Assembly: GCF_021018895.1 (NCBI RefSeq)
Contig: NC_079377.1
Coordinates: 21,244,001-21,308,000, forward strand
Direction of reading: 5' to 3'
DNA from: Seriola aureovittata
Taxonomy: Eukaryota > Chordata > Actinopteri > Carangiformes > Carangidae
DNA length: 64,000 bases
The position numbers and the translations under genes are program-made. How positions within the stretch are numbered: position 1 is the stretch's first letter; every line of letters begins with the position of its first letter. Shown one piece after another: positions 12,353-23,960 of the stretch. Below the pieces are notes generated by a model. It saw nothing but the letters and a program-made list of their open reading frames with translations. It did no database searches and was not told the DNA's origin.

Positions 12353-13020
12353 ATTGCCGGTTTGGAGAAACTTTTAAACTAAGGGACGTAAGGACTGTCA
12401 GATTTATTAGAATCCCCAAGTCAAAATAAGGAATCTGGCCTTTGAATAATCAGTTATCGCAAACTATTCTCACTGGAGCAACGTGGAAGTAGCTTTATAT
12501 GAAAATTACTGTTTCACATCATTCATGAGGTACACTAATTGCAATTTGCACTCAAGCTAAATTGCATTGAATTCTGTTGTTGTATACTCTACATTGAATG
12601 AGGAGCCACAAATTTATTTAATTTCAATTATTCTCAGAAATGAAACTTTCATAAATGGTTTTCAGATTACATCAGTGTTTAACTCCAGTGTTTTTGGTAT
12701 CTGATGCCTCTGCGATCGTGCTGATATTAGACAGCAATGTGCAGACACACCAAATGAACCTGCCAGCAGCCATTCAAAGTAGGTCATTAGAAAATGTGCT
12801 TAAAAGCCTTATCAGTACACTTCTACCATATCCAGGAGTATAAAATAGTTCAGACACCTGGCTCAGTTCACTTATGCAAGTAGCTAAAAACTAAAACAGA
12901 ACAGACTCATATGAAAAGCACCTTGACCCCATCACCAGGCCACCAGAAGTCACAAAGTAAGTTCAGCTGAAGCCTTTCCAGTACCAATTCTATCTCAGGC
13001 CTTGGCTCAGCTCACTCACG
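12353..13020. other. Intergenic, nothing seen
   Basis: AT-rich spacer. The open frame at 12655-12843 is unrecognised. Confidence 0.5.
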
Positions 13021-13205
13021 GTAGCTCCTTCATCACTGCGGCAGACCGGGGGGAGGACTTTATTACAGCCACAGCTCGTTAGCTTGAGTGGTCTTAATGA
13101 AGCAGCGTGGCGATCAGACAGAAATCATGCTGCCGAGGCCCTGCGTCATTACACCAGCCTTTAATTACGTTGATATATGGCTGGGACGGGCCTTGATACC
13201 ACAGA
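13020..13205. promoter_or_regulatory. Enhancer-like unique patch C
   Basis: Unique sequence with GGACTTTATTACAGCC, CGTCATTACACC and TTTAATTACGTTG (homeodomain and caudal-type cores). No exon signals. Confidence 0.25.
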
Positions 13206-14284
13206 CATTCACCAGGTCTTACCGGACTTCAGTCTCTTACTCTCTATCACACACATTAAATGTATTTCCTTCATGTAGGGAAGGCTCAGAATTACACTCA
13301 CTGTGTCTCTGTGTTGTGCCAAAACTGCATTTAAATTTCCATCACACTTATTTTCGCCTTGACTGTTTATAACCAAAACCCCAAAAGTATTTCTAAAATG
13401 TGCTGCAGACTTCTTCCTTTCAGGGTGAAAGCGCCCCTGAAACAGCATTAAGACCATCATTAGACACTGAAACCCTCCACTGAAAGTGTGGATAGTGTTG
13501 TCAATCCCAGCATGCTTCTCTGCACAGCAGGTGGGAGAGAGAATCTCAGGACAGATAGGGAATTGAGGCCAAGTCTTGGTGAGATCGGAAAAGCAACTTG
13601 ACTGGATGACAACACACTTGAAAAAGGTACTGTTGTGTTTCATTACTATTCATGAGTTTACTTCAGTTTATGTATTCTCCAACTGAGTAGCGTAGAAGGG
13701 TTTCCAAAAGGCCCTTGAGGGGGTTCAGAATAAGCAAAGCATTGGACTTTGGAGTCAAATAGTAAGAGGAAATAATATCTTGCTTGCTTGGAGCAGCACA
13801 CAGGCTGAAAACCTGAATTCTTTAAGGTAAGATGTGCCTAAAGTAAACTATAATCTAAAAAGTATACTTTCCCATCTTAAAAAGAAACATCTATCCTGAA
13901 CTTAACTGCCCAGTGTAAAGTTTTATTAAAAGGGAATTTCAAATACTTTGTCACGGTTCTGTTCGACTTCTACTGAATATAAGGTACAACATCTATGAGA
14001 GAATCTTCCTGATTCTTCTCAAGTCTCTGGATAAATACTAAAACTTAAGTGAAGAAGCAGCACGTCTGCAGGAGTAAAACATTACTGTCTGCCTTCCACT
14101 GCTGCTGTTCTGTGAAACAGATTCCACTTTCTTTCATTGGACTCAGAGTTATGATAGCTATATTATGTCATGCTTCCCTACCTCCTTCATTATTCAAAAT
14201 GAACAGAAATCCAGTTATATAATACGAGGGCAGAAGTTCTTATGAGATTTGGAAAGCTCAGCACTAGACATCTCCACTCTGTGT
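13206..14284. other. Intergenic, nothing seen
   Basis: A minus-strand open frame of 144 codons (13209-13643) covers part of this stretch. It has no recognisable domain and no splice context and is taken as chance. Confidence 0.5.
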
Positions 14285-14470
14285 TAATTGGTTTTGCTTT
14301 TGAAAGGCCATCATTTTCTTTCGGGCCCATTAACCATAATGCTCCAGAGTCCAGGATTAGTTCGCACTCAGTAAGACTGCTGTGTTGTCGTTAAATTCAA
14401 TTTAACGGGGCACCCACCAGTGCTAATTACTGCTAACCCCGCTTACTGCTCCATGTTAGTTTGGTCACAG
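14285..14470. promoter_or_regulatory. Enhancer-like unique patch D
   Basis: Unique sequence with CCCATTAACCATAATG, GTTAAATTCAATTTAACG and GTGCTAATTACTGCTAACC. The ATTCAATTTAAC part is a small inverted repeat. Confidence 0.28.
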
Positions 14471-17120
14471 TCCCTGTGAAAAGATTGCCGGCTGTGTTAG
14501 TTTGAGGTTTCACGATTCTGATGTCAATTTCAAGCATTAGCACAAATTCCTCTTCATGACTAACTATGCAAGAGAGCTTAGGCCTGCTGCATGGGACTTG
14601 AACCGGGCCGCTCAAAACCACAGGTCCTCCCTCCACAGTTCACAAGGGACCTGGGGGACCCTGCAAAAGGCAGTCAGTGGCCTTGGTGATGATAAGCACG
14701 TTGGTCCATGGTGACACTTGTTATATATCACGTGACCTTTCTCTTCCACCTTCCTCTAAATCAAAACTGACAATCTGACAGACGAGGAATATTTAAAGCC
14801 ACAAAGAACAAGGAGGCAGCTACAGTATAACAGAGGGTGACACTCGACTGCGACCTGCTTTAAAGGCCCCGAGGCAGCAGGAGAAATGAGAGAATCTTCC
14901 CCAAAACTACTGAAATGTAAAATCTAACATCAAAAAATCCTCTCAGAAAATTGACATGCCGTGATGGTGATGATGTGTTGAAAAGAATACTCTTTTTGCA
15001 TTCAGTTTTTTTTTAGATTGTTTTAATTAAATCAATTTCAGTATCATATTTAAACTCTAAATTAATCCAGATTAAGCAACTGTCATTCTTAAATCAAATT
15101 TCCCCTTGTGAAGAAGGGCAGTCTATCTGGTCTTAACTTGTATGTGCCACTTAAGACTGAATCTGTTTACATCACTCGTTCTTGCATGAGGCCCAAGTCA
15201 CTGCACCCCTTCCAAATTAAACGTAAATCACTCAGGATTTATTTGCCTTAAGTGTAAATGGCAATAGAGCACTAGTTTGCTCACAGCACTTCTGCAGTTT
15301 TCAGTCTGCTGCTTAGAGAAACTGACCTTTAATATTAACTCTCCTTCCCATTTGGCCAGCCAGATATGCTTAAGAAACGTTTTGCGCAGGACGCAGGTAA
15401 AAGATTCATTATTCAGCCCCAGGAATGGGCAGGGAAGGGCCTTTGCAATGGCTTTTACCTAACTACGCCCTAAAAGCCTCCAAGAAAAATACCTGCATTA
15501 CAGAGCCATGCTGTGGAGAAAGTGTGTTCACTATAGAAGCACTCCCAGTACCTGAATAAAAGATGAAATATTGAACATAGACTGTGGGGTTTTAAGTTTA
15601 TTATTTAGGCCAAGATGGTCTAATTGCCCTAATGCAATGGAGTTGATTTTTTTTCCTAGCAAGGTGGAGCCAGCTAGTTTCCAGGCCTCTACTTAAATGC
15701 AGGACTGAAGGGACCACTTTACAGCGCACCCATATTTTCAGGGAGGATAGAGTGAGGCTGGTACTGTACATTCAAGGTAGAGACATTAATTACTTTTTAA
15801 TTTGTAGGGAAGGTTTTACAGACTCTTAAATTTTTCAGACTCGGGGCTCTTTACCTGAGGCCACGAATGGTGGGGAGGGAAGATCTACATCTAAATGTAG
15901 AAGTTTTTAATGTAGAGAACTATCAAGCTGTCTCTATTATTAATGTGGAAAGCAGCGCTGCCATCAAAACCAAATAGACCCAGAGGAACTATCCACTGTC
16001 GAGTGTGTAGCATGAGGTGAGTTTTCAATTCCATTAACTAATTTTACATCTGGAACACACCTTATTTTTTAAACTTTACCTCAGTGCTCAGTTGCAGCTA
16101 GAATCTGCAAAATTACACTCATGTCTTCTTATATCTTCAATCTACAAACTATCTTTTTCATCCACATGTCAGTGTTTAGTGTTAGGTTGTTACCTGCTAA
16201 TTACATCATGACAGTCTGCACATGTTGCTAGGTGATGCTAAGGCTAGGTAGCGGCAACATATTAAAAGTAACTCAGTTTAGTCATCAAATATTTTCCGAC
16301 ATACTGTAACCTACAATAGCTGCTAACCTAGAGGCCGACTCTGTGTTTACTGTTGTTTGACCTGCAGAGACAAAAATTTAAAAAACCTATTTTCTCAGGC
16401 GCCTTATTCTTCCACATGAACACAATTACAAACATTCATGTCAATTACAACAATCTGAGGTATTTTGTCAAGAAAGACGATCTGTATTTTCTGTTTTCTT
16501 TGAGTGGGCAGAGCTCTGATCAAACCAAATCACAGCGTTCGAAATTCCAACTTCCCAGTTCAAATGGAACGCACCATCTGTCCAAACTGTTAGTGGTGAA
16601 GCTGCATTGTGGGTAATGTAGGTGCCAGGTTTTGACAAGGACGAGGCATCCATGTAACTGAAAAAGACAGAATCTCTGGTTCTGCAAAATCAATTTTTTT
16701 TTTTTTAACTGCAAAGCAAAATCTGAGGAGAAGGCCACTCTTTCAATAAATAACTGAATATTTTTCTTTCCAAACTTTCATAGTTCCTTATTTAGCCATA
16801 AATATTTTATGTTGCAGAAAAGGTATTGAAGTTTTGAAGCTAAGTTTCCTAAGTGGGACCTCAACATGACTGAATGTTAATCCCTACAGACCACTTCTAC
16901 AGCAGCACTGACTACTATGAGTATTTTCCCCCTGAATGAGAGCTGGCAGAAAGAGGAAGAGACAGAGAAACCCCAGCAACACCTCTCACAGTTCCTCCTC
17001 CACCTCCTCATGTGTTGTGTTTGACATTTCCCAGTAATGATGGGAATTTTCTCCCCTCTCCTAGCAAGAGTCACCCTTCCTCCCCTCTCCAGTGGCCTGG
17101 CCCTCCATGCTGAGACCCAC
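14471..17120. other. Intergenic, no gene seen
   Basis: AT-rich spacer. The segment about 16490-16640 includes TGCATTGTGGGTAATGTAGG, a phrase seen in dispersed fish repeats, but the family is not identified. No coding signals. Confidence 0.55.
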
Positions 17121-17124
17121 ACAA

Positions 17125-17275
17125 TCGCTCTGCGCCGGGGCCTGTGAAATCCCAGGATGCCGCAGTCCTATGAAATCCAATAGCATGGCTTTTATCCCCT
17201 GAAGATACAGTACAAATCATCATTGGTTTTATCTCAGCTGGGGATGTCGATTTATCTAAATGAGCTTAGTCCCTC
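17125..17275. promoter_or_regulatory. Enhancer-like unique patch E
   Basis: Unique, with GGCTTTTATCCCCTGAAGAT, ATCATCATTGGTTTTATC and GATTTATCTAAATGAGC. It directly precedes a pyrimidine tract. Confidence 0.25.
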
Positions 17276-17289
17276 TAGCTGCCTGTCAG

Positions 17290-17400
17290 AGTTATTTCTC
17301 CCTCTCAAACACCAGCCCCACCCTGACACCCTCCCTTCCTCTCATCTTTTTCCTCTCTCCTCCCATCTCTCGGCTCTTCTCTTCCTCCTCCCGCCCTGAT
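17290..17400 (+). repeat. Pyrimidine-rich tract
   Basis: C/T-rich run (CCTCTCTCC, TCTTCC units) on the plus strand. Confidence 0.65.
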
Positions 17401-17685
17401 TCGGAGAAGTTTAGATCCTTTCGATGTCTCCGTCCTTTGTTCTCTCGAGAGGGAGGGGACAACAGAGGATGGGGCAAGTAATGGGATTGGTACCCTGAAC
17501 TGGGCACCAGTTTTGTTCGAAGCCTGTCTTACTGGCCCAAAGACAAGTGTGTGCGTGTGTGTGTGTGTACTGTGTGTGAGTGTGTGTTGTTCCCGAGTCC
17601 CTTTAGTGTGCAGTGGAATGTACTTAATCTGCCTGCCATCATAATGCAAATGAAGCTCCCTGGTCCCAGCGGGGAGATACTCTGT

Positions 17686-17691
<6 letters not shown>
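17401..17691. other. Spacer with a short GT run
   Basis: Includes an imperfect GT run at about 17547-17587. No gene seen. Confidence 0.5.

Positions 17692-17772
<81 letters not shown>
17692..17772. repeat. GT microsatellite, long
   Basis: About 81 bases of uninterrupted (GT)n, the longest pure GT run in the window. Confidence 0.98.
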
Positions 17773-17776
<4 letters not shown>

Positions 17777-17888
17777 GGAATAGCCAGGCCCTTGACAGAG
17801 GATGCTGGAAAGCTCTGGAGGGGGCATCAAAGAATGGGCAAAGGCTTCTGTCACACTAACACAATGGCTCAGGACCAGGTTCAGTTAC

Positions 17889-17955
17889 ACTCCCTCTCTC
17901 TCCCTCTCTCTCCCTCTCTCTCTCTCTCTCTCCCTCTCTCTCTCTCCCTCCCCTC
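17889..17955. repeat. CT microsatellite
   Basis: CTCTCTCC and CTCTCT units in near-tandem order, 117 bases after the GT repeat. Confidence 0.95.
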
Positions 17956-18844
17956 CATTGGAGCAGACAGTGATATGACACCACGCAGGTGAAGTGGGGG
18001 AATGACAGTGATCCTGTATTTCTCTCTCTGCTCTAAACGCTTCTGTAAAGGTACTGAATTAATTTTAAAACAAGCGTGTTCCTCTTGTGTCACAGCTAAA
18101 TTAAAATAGTGAGTTAACTCAAGTTGGAGGAACAACAGAGGCCTAAAAACTTTCATATTAGGGATAGAGGTGTTGTTTTAAAACTCCACGTTAGTAGAAT
18201 TACAAGTTAACTTACTAATTCTACCCTGACTTTATCCTTTTCACTTTTCTGTCCCGGTCTTTTCCCCACTCACTCTTCCACAGGCAGCTCTGAAATCACA
18301 AATTACATGCATTTTTTAAAGTAGTGGTAATTTGTTTTATGATGCATTTAAAATTGTATTCATTCAAAATTTACTTCACTTTTAACTTGTCATTATATTC
18401 ACATTGTACAGTAATTATAATCATGCAAATATACAGCATGAATAATTATAAAAGGTAGAGTATTTTTAAGATATGAACATAAGATTCTGTCAAATTTTCT
18501 CACTACAAATTTTCTTTTAAGCTAAACATAGTTTTGACATCTGATATTACCCAATTTTATTGTCATAAAAATTGCAGCACATACACAGACTAGTCAAAAG
18601 CTGCCAATGATATGTATTTTCATGTAGTGGATTTGCAGTAGATGTAAGCACACAGAGCTACAGTCATTGCCTTATTGAACAAAGGTTTTAGATATACGTA
18701 ATATTAAAAATGAGAGTAAGGCCTCTCCGTAAATAACACTTTCAAAGTTCCCTTGTTAACGTGACCCTTGATCTCAACAGGATTTATCTGGATAAAAGAA
18801 TCAGGCCATTACTTTATTTTTTTGCAGGAGTAAAAATCCATTTG
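17956..18844. other. Intergenic, nothing seen
   Basis: Strongly AT-rich spacer. Confidence 0.5.
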
Positions 18845-19015
18845 TTTGTCATTCTTTAGATCAAGGTCAAGGTAAGTTTTATTGTCCCAAAGGGAAATTA
18901 CTTTTGTAGCAATGTTATAGGAAAAACTGTCTCCACATGGCAACAAGAAATATATCTTGTGGGTACAAGCTAAAGCCAATACTGAACAAAGGAAAAAAGA
19001 AATATACACAGTGGG
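18845..19015. repeat. Dispersed repeat fragment with TTTTATTGTCCC core
   Basis: AGGTAAGTTTTATTGTCCC followed by AAAGGGAAATTACTTTT resembles a phrase frequent in fish repeats and transcript ends, often near LINE 3' ends. Recognised from memory; family and orientation unknown. Confidence 0.4.
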
Positions 19016-19899
19016 TTTTTCCAGACAGAGATGTGCATTCGGTTAAAACACTGCAGTAAATCATGCTGGGAAGAAGACTGATGGAGTGGATATTCCTTTA
19101 CCCTTTGTTGAGGTTAAATGCTACATACTTTCTAAAACATGGCATTCACTGTGTTGATTCACTGTTGTGTAATTACTGTGAATTTATTGTTGTACCGTAC
19201 AGTAAATGCAGAGGGAGACAATGTAAAAACACGTCAGTGATCAACATCAGAAAATGAGCCTGATTTGCAACGATGGCATAAAGACAAAGCATTCAAGAGG
19301 AAGAGAAAAGCTGGGCAGAGCACAGCTCAATATGTCCATAACTTTGGTTAACGGAGAGTAATACAACTGGATCAAGGACTCGTTGCAATCTTCAGAGGGT
19401 AAATACACGTGTGTAATACAAATTCAAAGCAGTTTGTAAAAGTCGTATCTTAGCATACCGGGTAAATCATAGCGAATAGCACGTTATTATGGTATTAGTA
19501 TGCTAGCTTCGTGTACATTGCTCTCAGTGTGGTAGCAGAATTACATTTTGGTTGATTAAAGTGACCGAAGAGACGAGCATTTTGATGTGTTACATGGAAA
19601 GGGCCAGGTAACTCTCCTGGACCCTTGTGAGCAGTAGTTGTCTCCCTCCTGCTACAGCTTCAGTCTGAGCCGTCGACACCAGCCAGAGCACCCTGCTGGA
19701 CTGCTGCAGCGTCCAGACTGAAACCCACCCACAGCCTGTTCCTTAGCATTCATTGTCTGTTTCCTGTCCACACTTCACGGACCTGCGAGTACAAACTAAC
19801 AATGCATGTGTTTTATTTTGGTAGCTTGCACTAGCAGGTGAAGCAGCCATTTGTTTTACACCATTAGCTCCCAAGCCACAACTCAGGCCTGCATTGTTT
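19016..19899. other. Intergenic, nothing seen
   Basis: No coding or repeat signal recognised. 19640-19780 is somewhat richer in GC. Confidence 0.5.

Positions 19900-19947
<48 letters not shown>
19900..19947. repeat. GT microsatellite
   Basis: (GT)n of 48 bases, pure. Confidence 0.97.
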
Positions 19948-19948
<1 letters not shown>

Positions 19949-20590
19949 AAAGGGTTATTTTCTTGGGATAAAGAGTGAAAATAGAACATTTGAAACATTT
20001 GGGGGGAAAAAAGGCGCTCTAAAGGAAATGCTTTTGTATATTGTCTTTTTATTTATTTTAGATCTTTGTTTAGATCTTGTTTTTCCATTTGTGAATGTAG
20101 ATTTTAATGCATTACTGTTAAACATGAAGTCATATTGACTTGATGGCCTCACACAGACTACAGTCATTTTTGTGGCTGCAGAGTTGAGCCAGTTCCTCTC
20201 TGACACGGCCTCTAAATAGTAGTACTCTGACTGCCTCTCCTCAGCCTGACATACATCCCCAGTCTGAGGTATCCTGCCAAACCTTTTAAACTCCTGAGAC
20301 TAAAATGAACCTCCAGGTACATTTGCCCAGTGTAGATAACCAAACATGGCCGCTGGCCTGACGTGGCTTGTACTGTGGGTTCCAGTATGTGGGGTCAAGA
20401 GTGGAATTGTGTTAATGCTTGATAAAATTGTGTTTTCATGTAGACTTGATTCAGTTCTTAGTGTTACACTTACATCATTCAGTTCTCAACTCTCAAAGTT
20501 CACTAAACTTACAAAACTGTTTTTTTATCTTCTCTAAGTAAGAGTTTTTACTGTGCACTCGTGCTTGAATTGTTGATAGGAATTCTCATT
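19948..20590. other. Intergenic, nothing seen
   Basis: No supported feature. Confidence 0.5.
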
Positions 20591-20730
20591 TCAGTACTTT
20601 GACAGTCAAAGGTACAATAATGTGGCCAAACCTATTAATAGCAAGACAGTTAATTAGATTCAAAGATTAATTAACTGCTTATCTAATCTATCAAAGGGCT
20701 AAAGATAACTATCTAATTAACAATACGAGT
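20590..20730. promoter_or_regulatory. Enhancer-like cluster of homeodomain, GATA and TCF-type motifs
   Basis: Contains TTAATTAGAT (20650-20659) and its reverse complement ATCTAATTAA (20711-20720), GATTAATTAAC, CTTATCTAATC, CTATCAAAGGG (TCF/LEF-like) and AAAGATAAC (GATA-like) within about 80 bases. The dense packing and the absence of simple repeats fit a developmental enhancer. The paired arms could instead mark a small foldback element. Confidence 0.4.
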
Positions 20731-20774
20731 GAAGAACAGTGACAAAGTTTGTCAAACAAAGAACTCGTTTTATC

Positions 20775-20900
20775 TTCAACCATCACTCTTTTTCTGTCCC
20801 CGTCTATTGTTCTCTCTCATCCCTCTCTCTTTCACTCCTTGTTCCTTCCTTTCTGTTCCTCCTTTACTTCCCTCTCTTTCCACTCACACACACTCTGCCT
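20775..20900 (+). repeat. Pyrimidine-rich tract
   Basis: TCTCTC, CTTCC and TTCCC units. Similar shorter tracts lie at 21100-21170 and 21330-21400. Three overlapping open frames here are translations of this tract. Confidence 0.7.
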
Positions 20901-22028
20901 CTCCCCCCGCCCCCGATGTTTATTGATTACCAGAGTTCATACAAGAGCATCACTTAATGTGCTTGCTTTCATGTCCAGCCTTTGTTGCCAGGGCCGCAGC
21001 CCACAATATTGCAAATTGATCCGTCTCTCCCTGCCACCTTTTGTCAGGGTTTGTGAAGTGAACTACTATTACATTAGCCCACTCCCCGATTCGTGCCTCC
21101 ACCCCACCCCTCTCCCTTTTCCCCCCTCTGAGTCTTTCTTTCACTCATTCTGTCTCTTTCTTGTCATTCTGAGGATGGCATCGGCATGGCTAAACACTGG
21201 TCTGAGAGCTGATTAGCAGAGCCGCACGCCTGACTGACTGCATTGATGAACTCCTTGAGGTTTGATGATGTAGCCAATAAACGGACACTTTTGATTATCT
21301 GACCTCTGACCTTATTTGTAACAACAACAACCCCCTCCACCCCCACCTTCCCGCCTTTCCTCTTCCTCCTCATCGCCCCCTTCATGCCTCCTTCACTTCA
21401 TTGTCCTTCTCAGGTGATGGCTTGAAAATGAGGTCATGCTTGTGTGAACACAAACAAGGACGCACATCTTCAAGGGCAGTTCATCCTTGAAATGATTTGG
21501 AGCAGGATTTTACCACCTCTGAGAAGAACAAGATGCAGAGGGAATTTCATTTTAATGCCATTAACTATAAGACACATTATCTTCCAAATATGAAAATAAG
21601 CATTTAGTAAAGCTTAGTAACGATAACTGGTGTTTCGTTGCTACATAGATACGGCGTAGATATCATCAAAAAGTTTTTTTTTTATTTTTAAAGTTATGCA
21701 AGTGAAAGCTCTGGGATGGAAAACTTCTATGCAACTTGTGATAGCCTGTCCCTTTAGGCAGTTGAAGTAAGTTGACTCCAAGACCCAAGACAGGCATCCA
21801 ATAATAAGGTTTTCTCTCACTTCGCTCTTGCCCTGGACAACTTGGCAGGAATTTGGAACGAGGAAGAAACGACGGCACATTTTGACGTGCCTGCAGTCTG
21901 ACTTCGACGTCCTCCTGAGCCAATCAACAGCGATTCCTGAAGTCTGCATCCCCGACAATGTAATTGCCTGGTGGAGTATTCTCCCCAGCTTAAGGCAGAG
22001 TGCCTGTAATTAAGATTGGATGCCCAGG
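20901..22028. other. Intergenic, no gene seen
   Basis: Besides the pyrimidine patches, unique spacer. The overlapping minus-strand frames near 21641-22089 run into the CAC repeat and carry no family signature. Confidence 0.55.
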
Positions 22029-22058
22029 ACCACCACCACCACCACCACCACCACCACC
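22029..22058. repeat. CAC trinucleotide repeat
   Basis: About ten CAC/ACC units. A G11 run follows at 22172-22182. Confidence 0.95.
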
Positions 22059-22259
22059 CCACAACACACACATACACAGACTCCACCACCTCCCAGAGCT
22101 ACTGTTGTCATGGAGAAAAGACGTCAGAGGAAGAGGTTGCAAATGTTTGTAGTGATGGTAGCAGGGGACAAGGGGGGGGGGGTGTTGTGTTGCAAGAGTA
22201 GAGGCTGTAGAGGGGGTTGTTTTCAACTGTGTGGGGAGCAGTGGGGGGGTTTGAGAAGA

Positions 22260-22440
22260 GGGCGATAAGGGGATGGGGGACTGCAGCACAATCATCTTGA
22301 TTTCTTGTGCTGAACGATTACATGCCATGCTAATTGCTAGCAGAGGGATCTTTAATAAATATTTCATTCGGCGCAGCATCATTACTGCCTAATGTCGTTA
22401 TTAATCTCCGCCGGTAATTTCCACTCAGGAGAAGCGTCTT
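22260..22440. promoter_or_regulatory. Enhancer-like unique patch G
   Basis: Unique, balanced-composition block with GAACGATTACATG, CATGCTAATTGCTAGC, ATCATTACTGCC, GTCGTTATTAATCTCC and CGGTAATTTCC, sandwiched between a G-rich stretch and a purine tract. The abrupt change in composition makes it the best conserved-element candidate in this part. Confidence 0.35.
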
Positions 22441-22740
22441 TGTGAGGGGGAAAGCAGTGTTTTTGCCGCCACAAGGAAAGAAGGAGAGAGTGGGAAAGAT
22501 GGAGGGAGAAGGAGAATTAGGGAGTGATGCTGAAGAAGTGCCATCATTACATTAAAGTTATGAGGGGGAGAGGGGAGGAGAAATGAATTAACCGTGTAGA
22601 AAAAGAGAGAGAGAGAGAGAGAGATAGAGAGCGTCAAAGAGAGGGAAATCGAGGAAGACAATAAAAAGAATGAATGAGAAAGGAAAAGAGAGACAATAGG
22701 AAGTTAACTGAGCAGCACTGAACGGATAAAGTGGGAGCGA
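22440..22740 (+). repeat. Purine-rich tract
   Basis: About 300 bases dominated by A/G on the plus strand, with (GA)n at 22605-22624. Confidence 0.75.
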
Positions 22741-23209
22741 GCACGGCTGCAAATTATGTTACAGACGCATGTCATTTCCTGAGAGGCCTTTCCATCAGTG
22801 AGATCATAGCTAGTAATTTGATTTGTACATGGGAAGGGGGTGGTACAACTGCCTCTGTAGAAAAAGATTTACTTAGTTTAAATGGCTAAAGCTGCCAATC
22901 ATGACTTCTGTGGTGTCAGACATGTGGAACAATCAAAACTTACCTACACAAAATCTTTCTGTCTGGCTTTAGATTGCTGTGGCATGATGTGATTTCTGCC
23001 CTGCTCCTAAAGCAACAGATCCACAGCTGTTGTAATGAGGCTTTACTGGAGATATCCAATGATCAATTACAGTGAGTCCGTTGGAATCATCATCATTTAT
23101 GTATCAGTTTACCCAGTTACAACAATGAACAAACACTATTTTAGCCAATAAAAACACGAGTAATTACTTTGTTCTTGTCCTTTCTAAAGAAATCATTAAA
23201 ATATTCCCA
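22741..23209. other. Intergenic, nothing seen
   Basis: Unique-looking AT-rich spacer before the Tc1 remnant. Confidence 0.5.
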
Positions 23210-23960
23210 GTGTAGGTTGGAAAAAGTATGTGAATCCCCACCCCAATGACATGAACAAAAGCTAACTGGAGTCAGGAGTTGGTAAACTAGGGGTTCAATC
23301 AATGAAAGCAGATCGGAGGTGTGGGTTAGAGCTACTTTGAATAATAAAAAACACTTAAACATTTTGAGTTTGCTGTTCACAGGATGCATCTGCCTCGCAA
23401 AAGAGAGATCTCAGAAGACCTACGATCAAGAACTGTTTATTTGCATGAAACTGACAGACCCAGATCTGCTCTGCAGGGTTACAAAGTCATCTCTCAAAGT
23501 TTAGATATTAATCAGTTCACAGTCAAACAAACTGTTTATAAATGGAAATGATTTAGATCTGTGGCTACTCTCCCTAGAAGTGGGTGTCCAGCTAAGATGA
23601 CTTTAAAAGCACAGCGCAGAATGATCTATGACGTAAAAAAAAAAAATTGAGTCCAGAGTAACAGCTAAAGGCTTAAAACAATCATTTGAGTTGGTAAACA
23701 TCTTGAGTCTACCATACACAAATCATGCTGCATGGTTGCATGGAGCATGGTGTCCTGCCATCGACACCATGGAGGAAGTTAGCTGAAGAGCAGCTTTGAA
23801 GTACAGTGAGAGGAGCATCATGATATGGGCCTTTGCTGGCTGTGGGCCTGGAAAGCCTGACATCATCCAGGCAGGTGCTGCTCATGTCTATTGCACACTG
23901 ATGTAAGAGAACATTCCTTGGCAAGATCCTTCCACACAGGATATGTTTTGCATATCCGGT
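23210..23960 (+). mobile_element. Decayed Tc1/mariner-type DNA transposon
   Basis: The left part carries GGAAAAAGTATGTGAATCCC, the terminal phrase of a Tc1-like family very common in ray-finned fish, then a leader with GGTGTGGGTTAGAGC and a transposase remnant. The middle of the element is missing: the N-terminal half passes directly into sequence from the C-terminal catalytic half. No intact right terminal repeat was found. Confidence 0.88.
23384..23905 (+). pseudogene. Tc1-like transposase pseudogene
   Basis: Tc1 transposases bind their terminal repeats with two N-terminal helix-turn-helix (paired-like) domains and cut with a DDE/D catalytic domain. From ATG 23384 the frame reads MHLPRKREISEDLRSRTVYL and on through GYKVISQSLDI and VYKWK, typical of the first DNA-binding domain. 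A TGA then interrupts, and the same frame continues as FRSVATLPRSGCPAKMT and AQRRMIYDVKK (linker and second domain) up to an A-run with a frameshift near 23636-23647. After a large internal loss, RSIMIW and GPGKPDII (about 23810-23880) correspond to the catalytic region. Stop codons, the frameshift and the deletion make it non-functional. Confidence 0.88.

Noticed and set aside
13209..13643. 144-codon minus-strand frame
   Set aside because: No family signature, no splice or promoter context. Length is compatible with chance.
17692..17772. His-Thr / Cys-Val peptide repeats as a possible protein
   Set aside because: Pure translation of the GT/CA microsatellite. The same applies to frames at 24.8-25.1, 28.1-28.6, 46.0-46.3 and 19.8 kb.
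20749..21216. 155-codon plus-strand frame
   Set aside because: Ser/Leu/Phe-rich translation of pyrimidine tracts.
21817..22382. Poly-Trp/Gly frames on the minus strand
   Set aside because: Generated by the CAC repeat and G-runs at 22029-22270.
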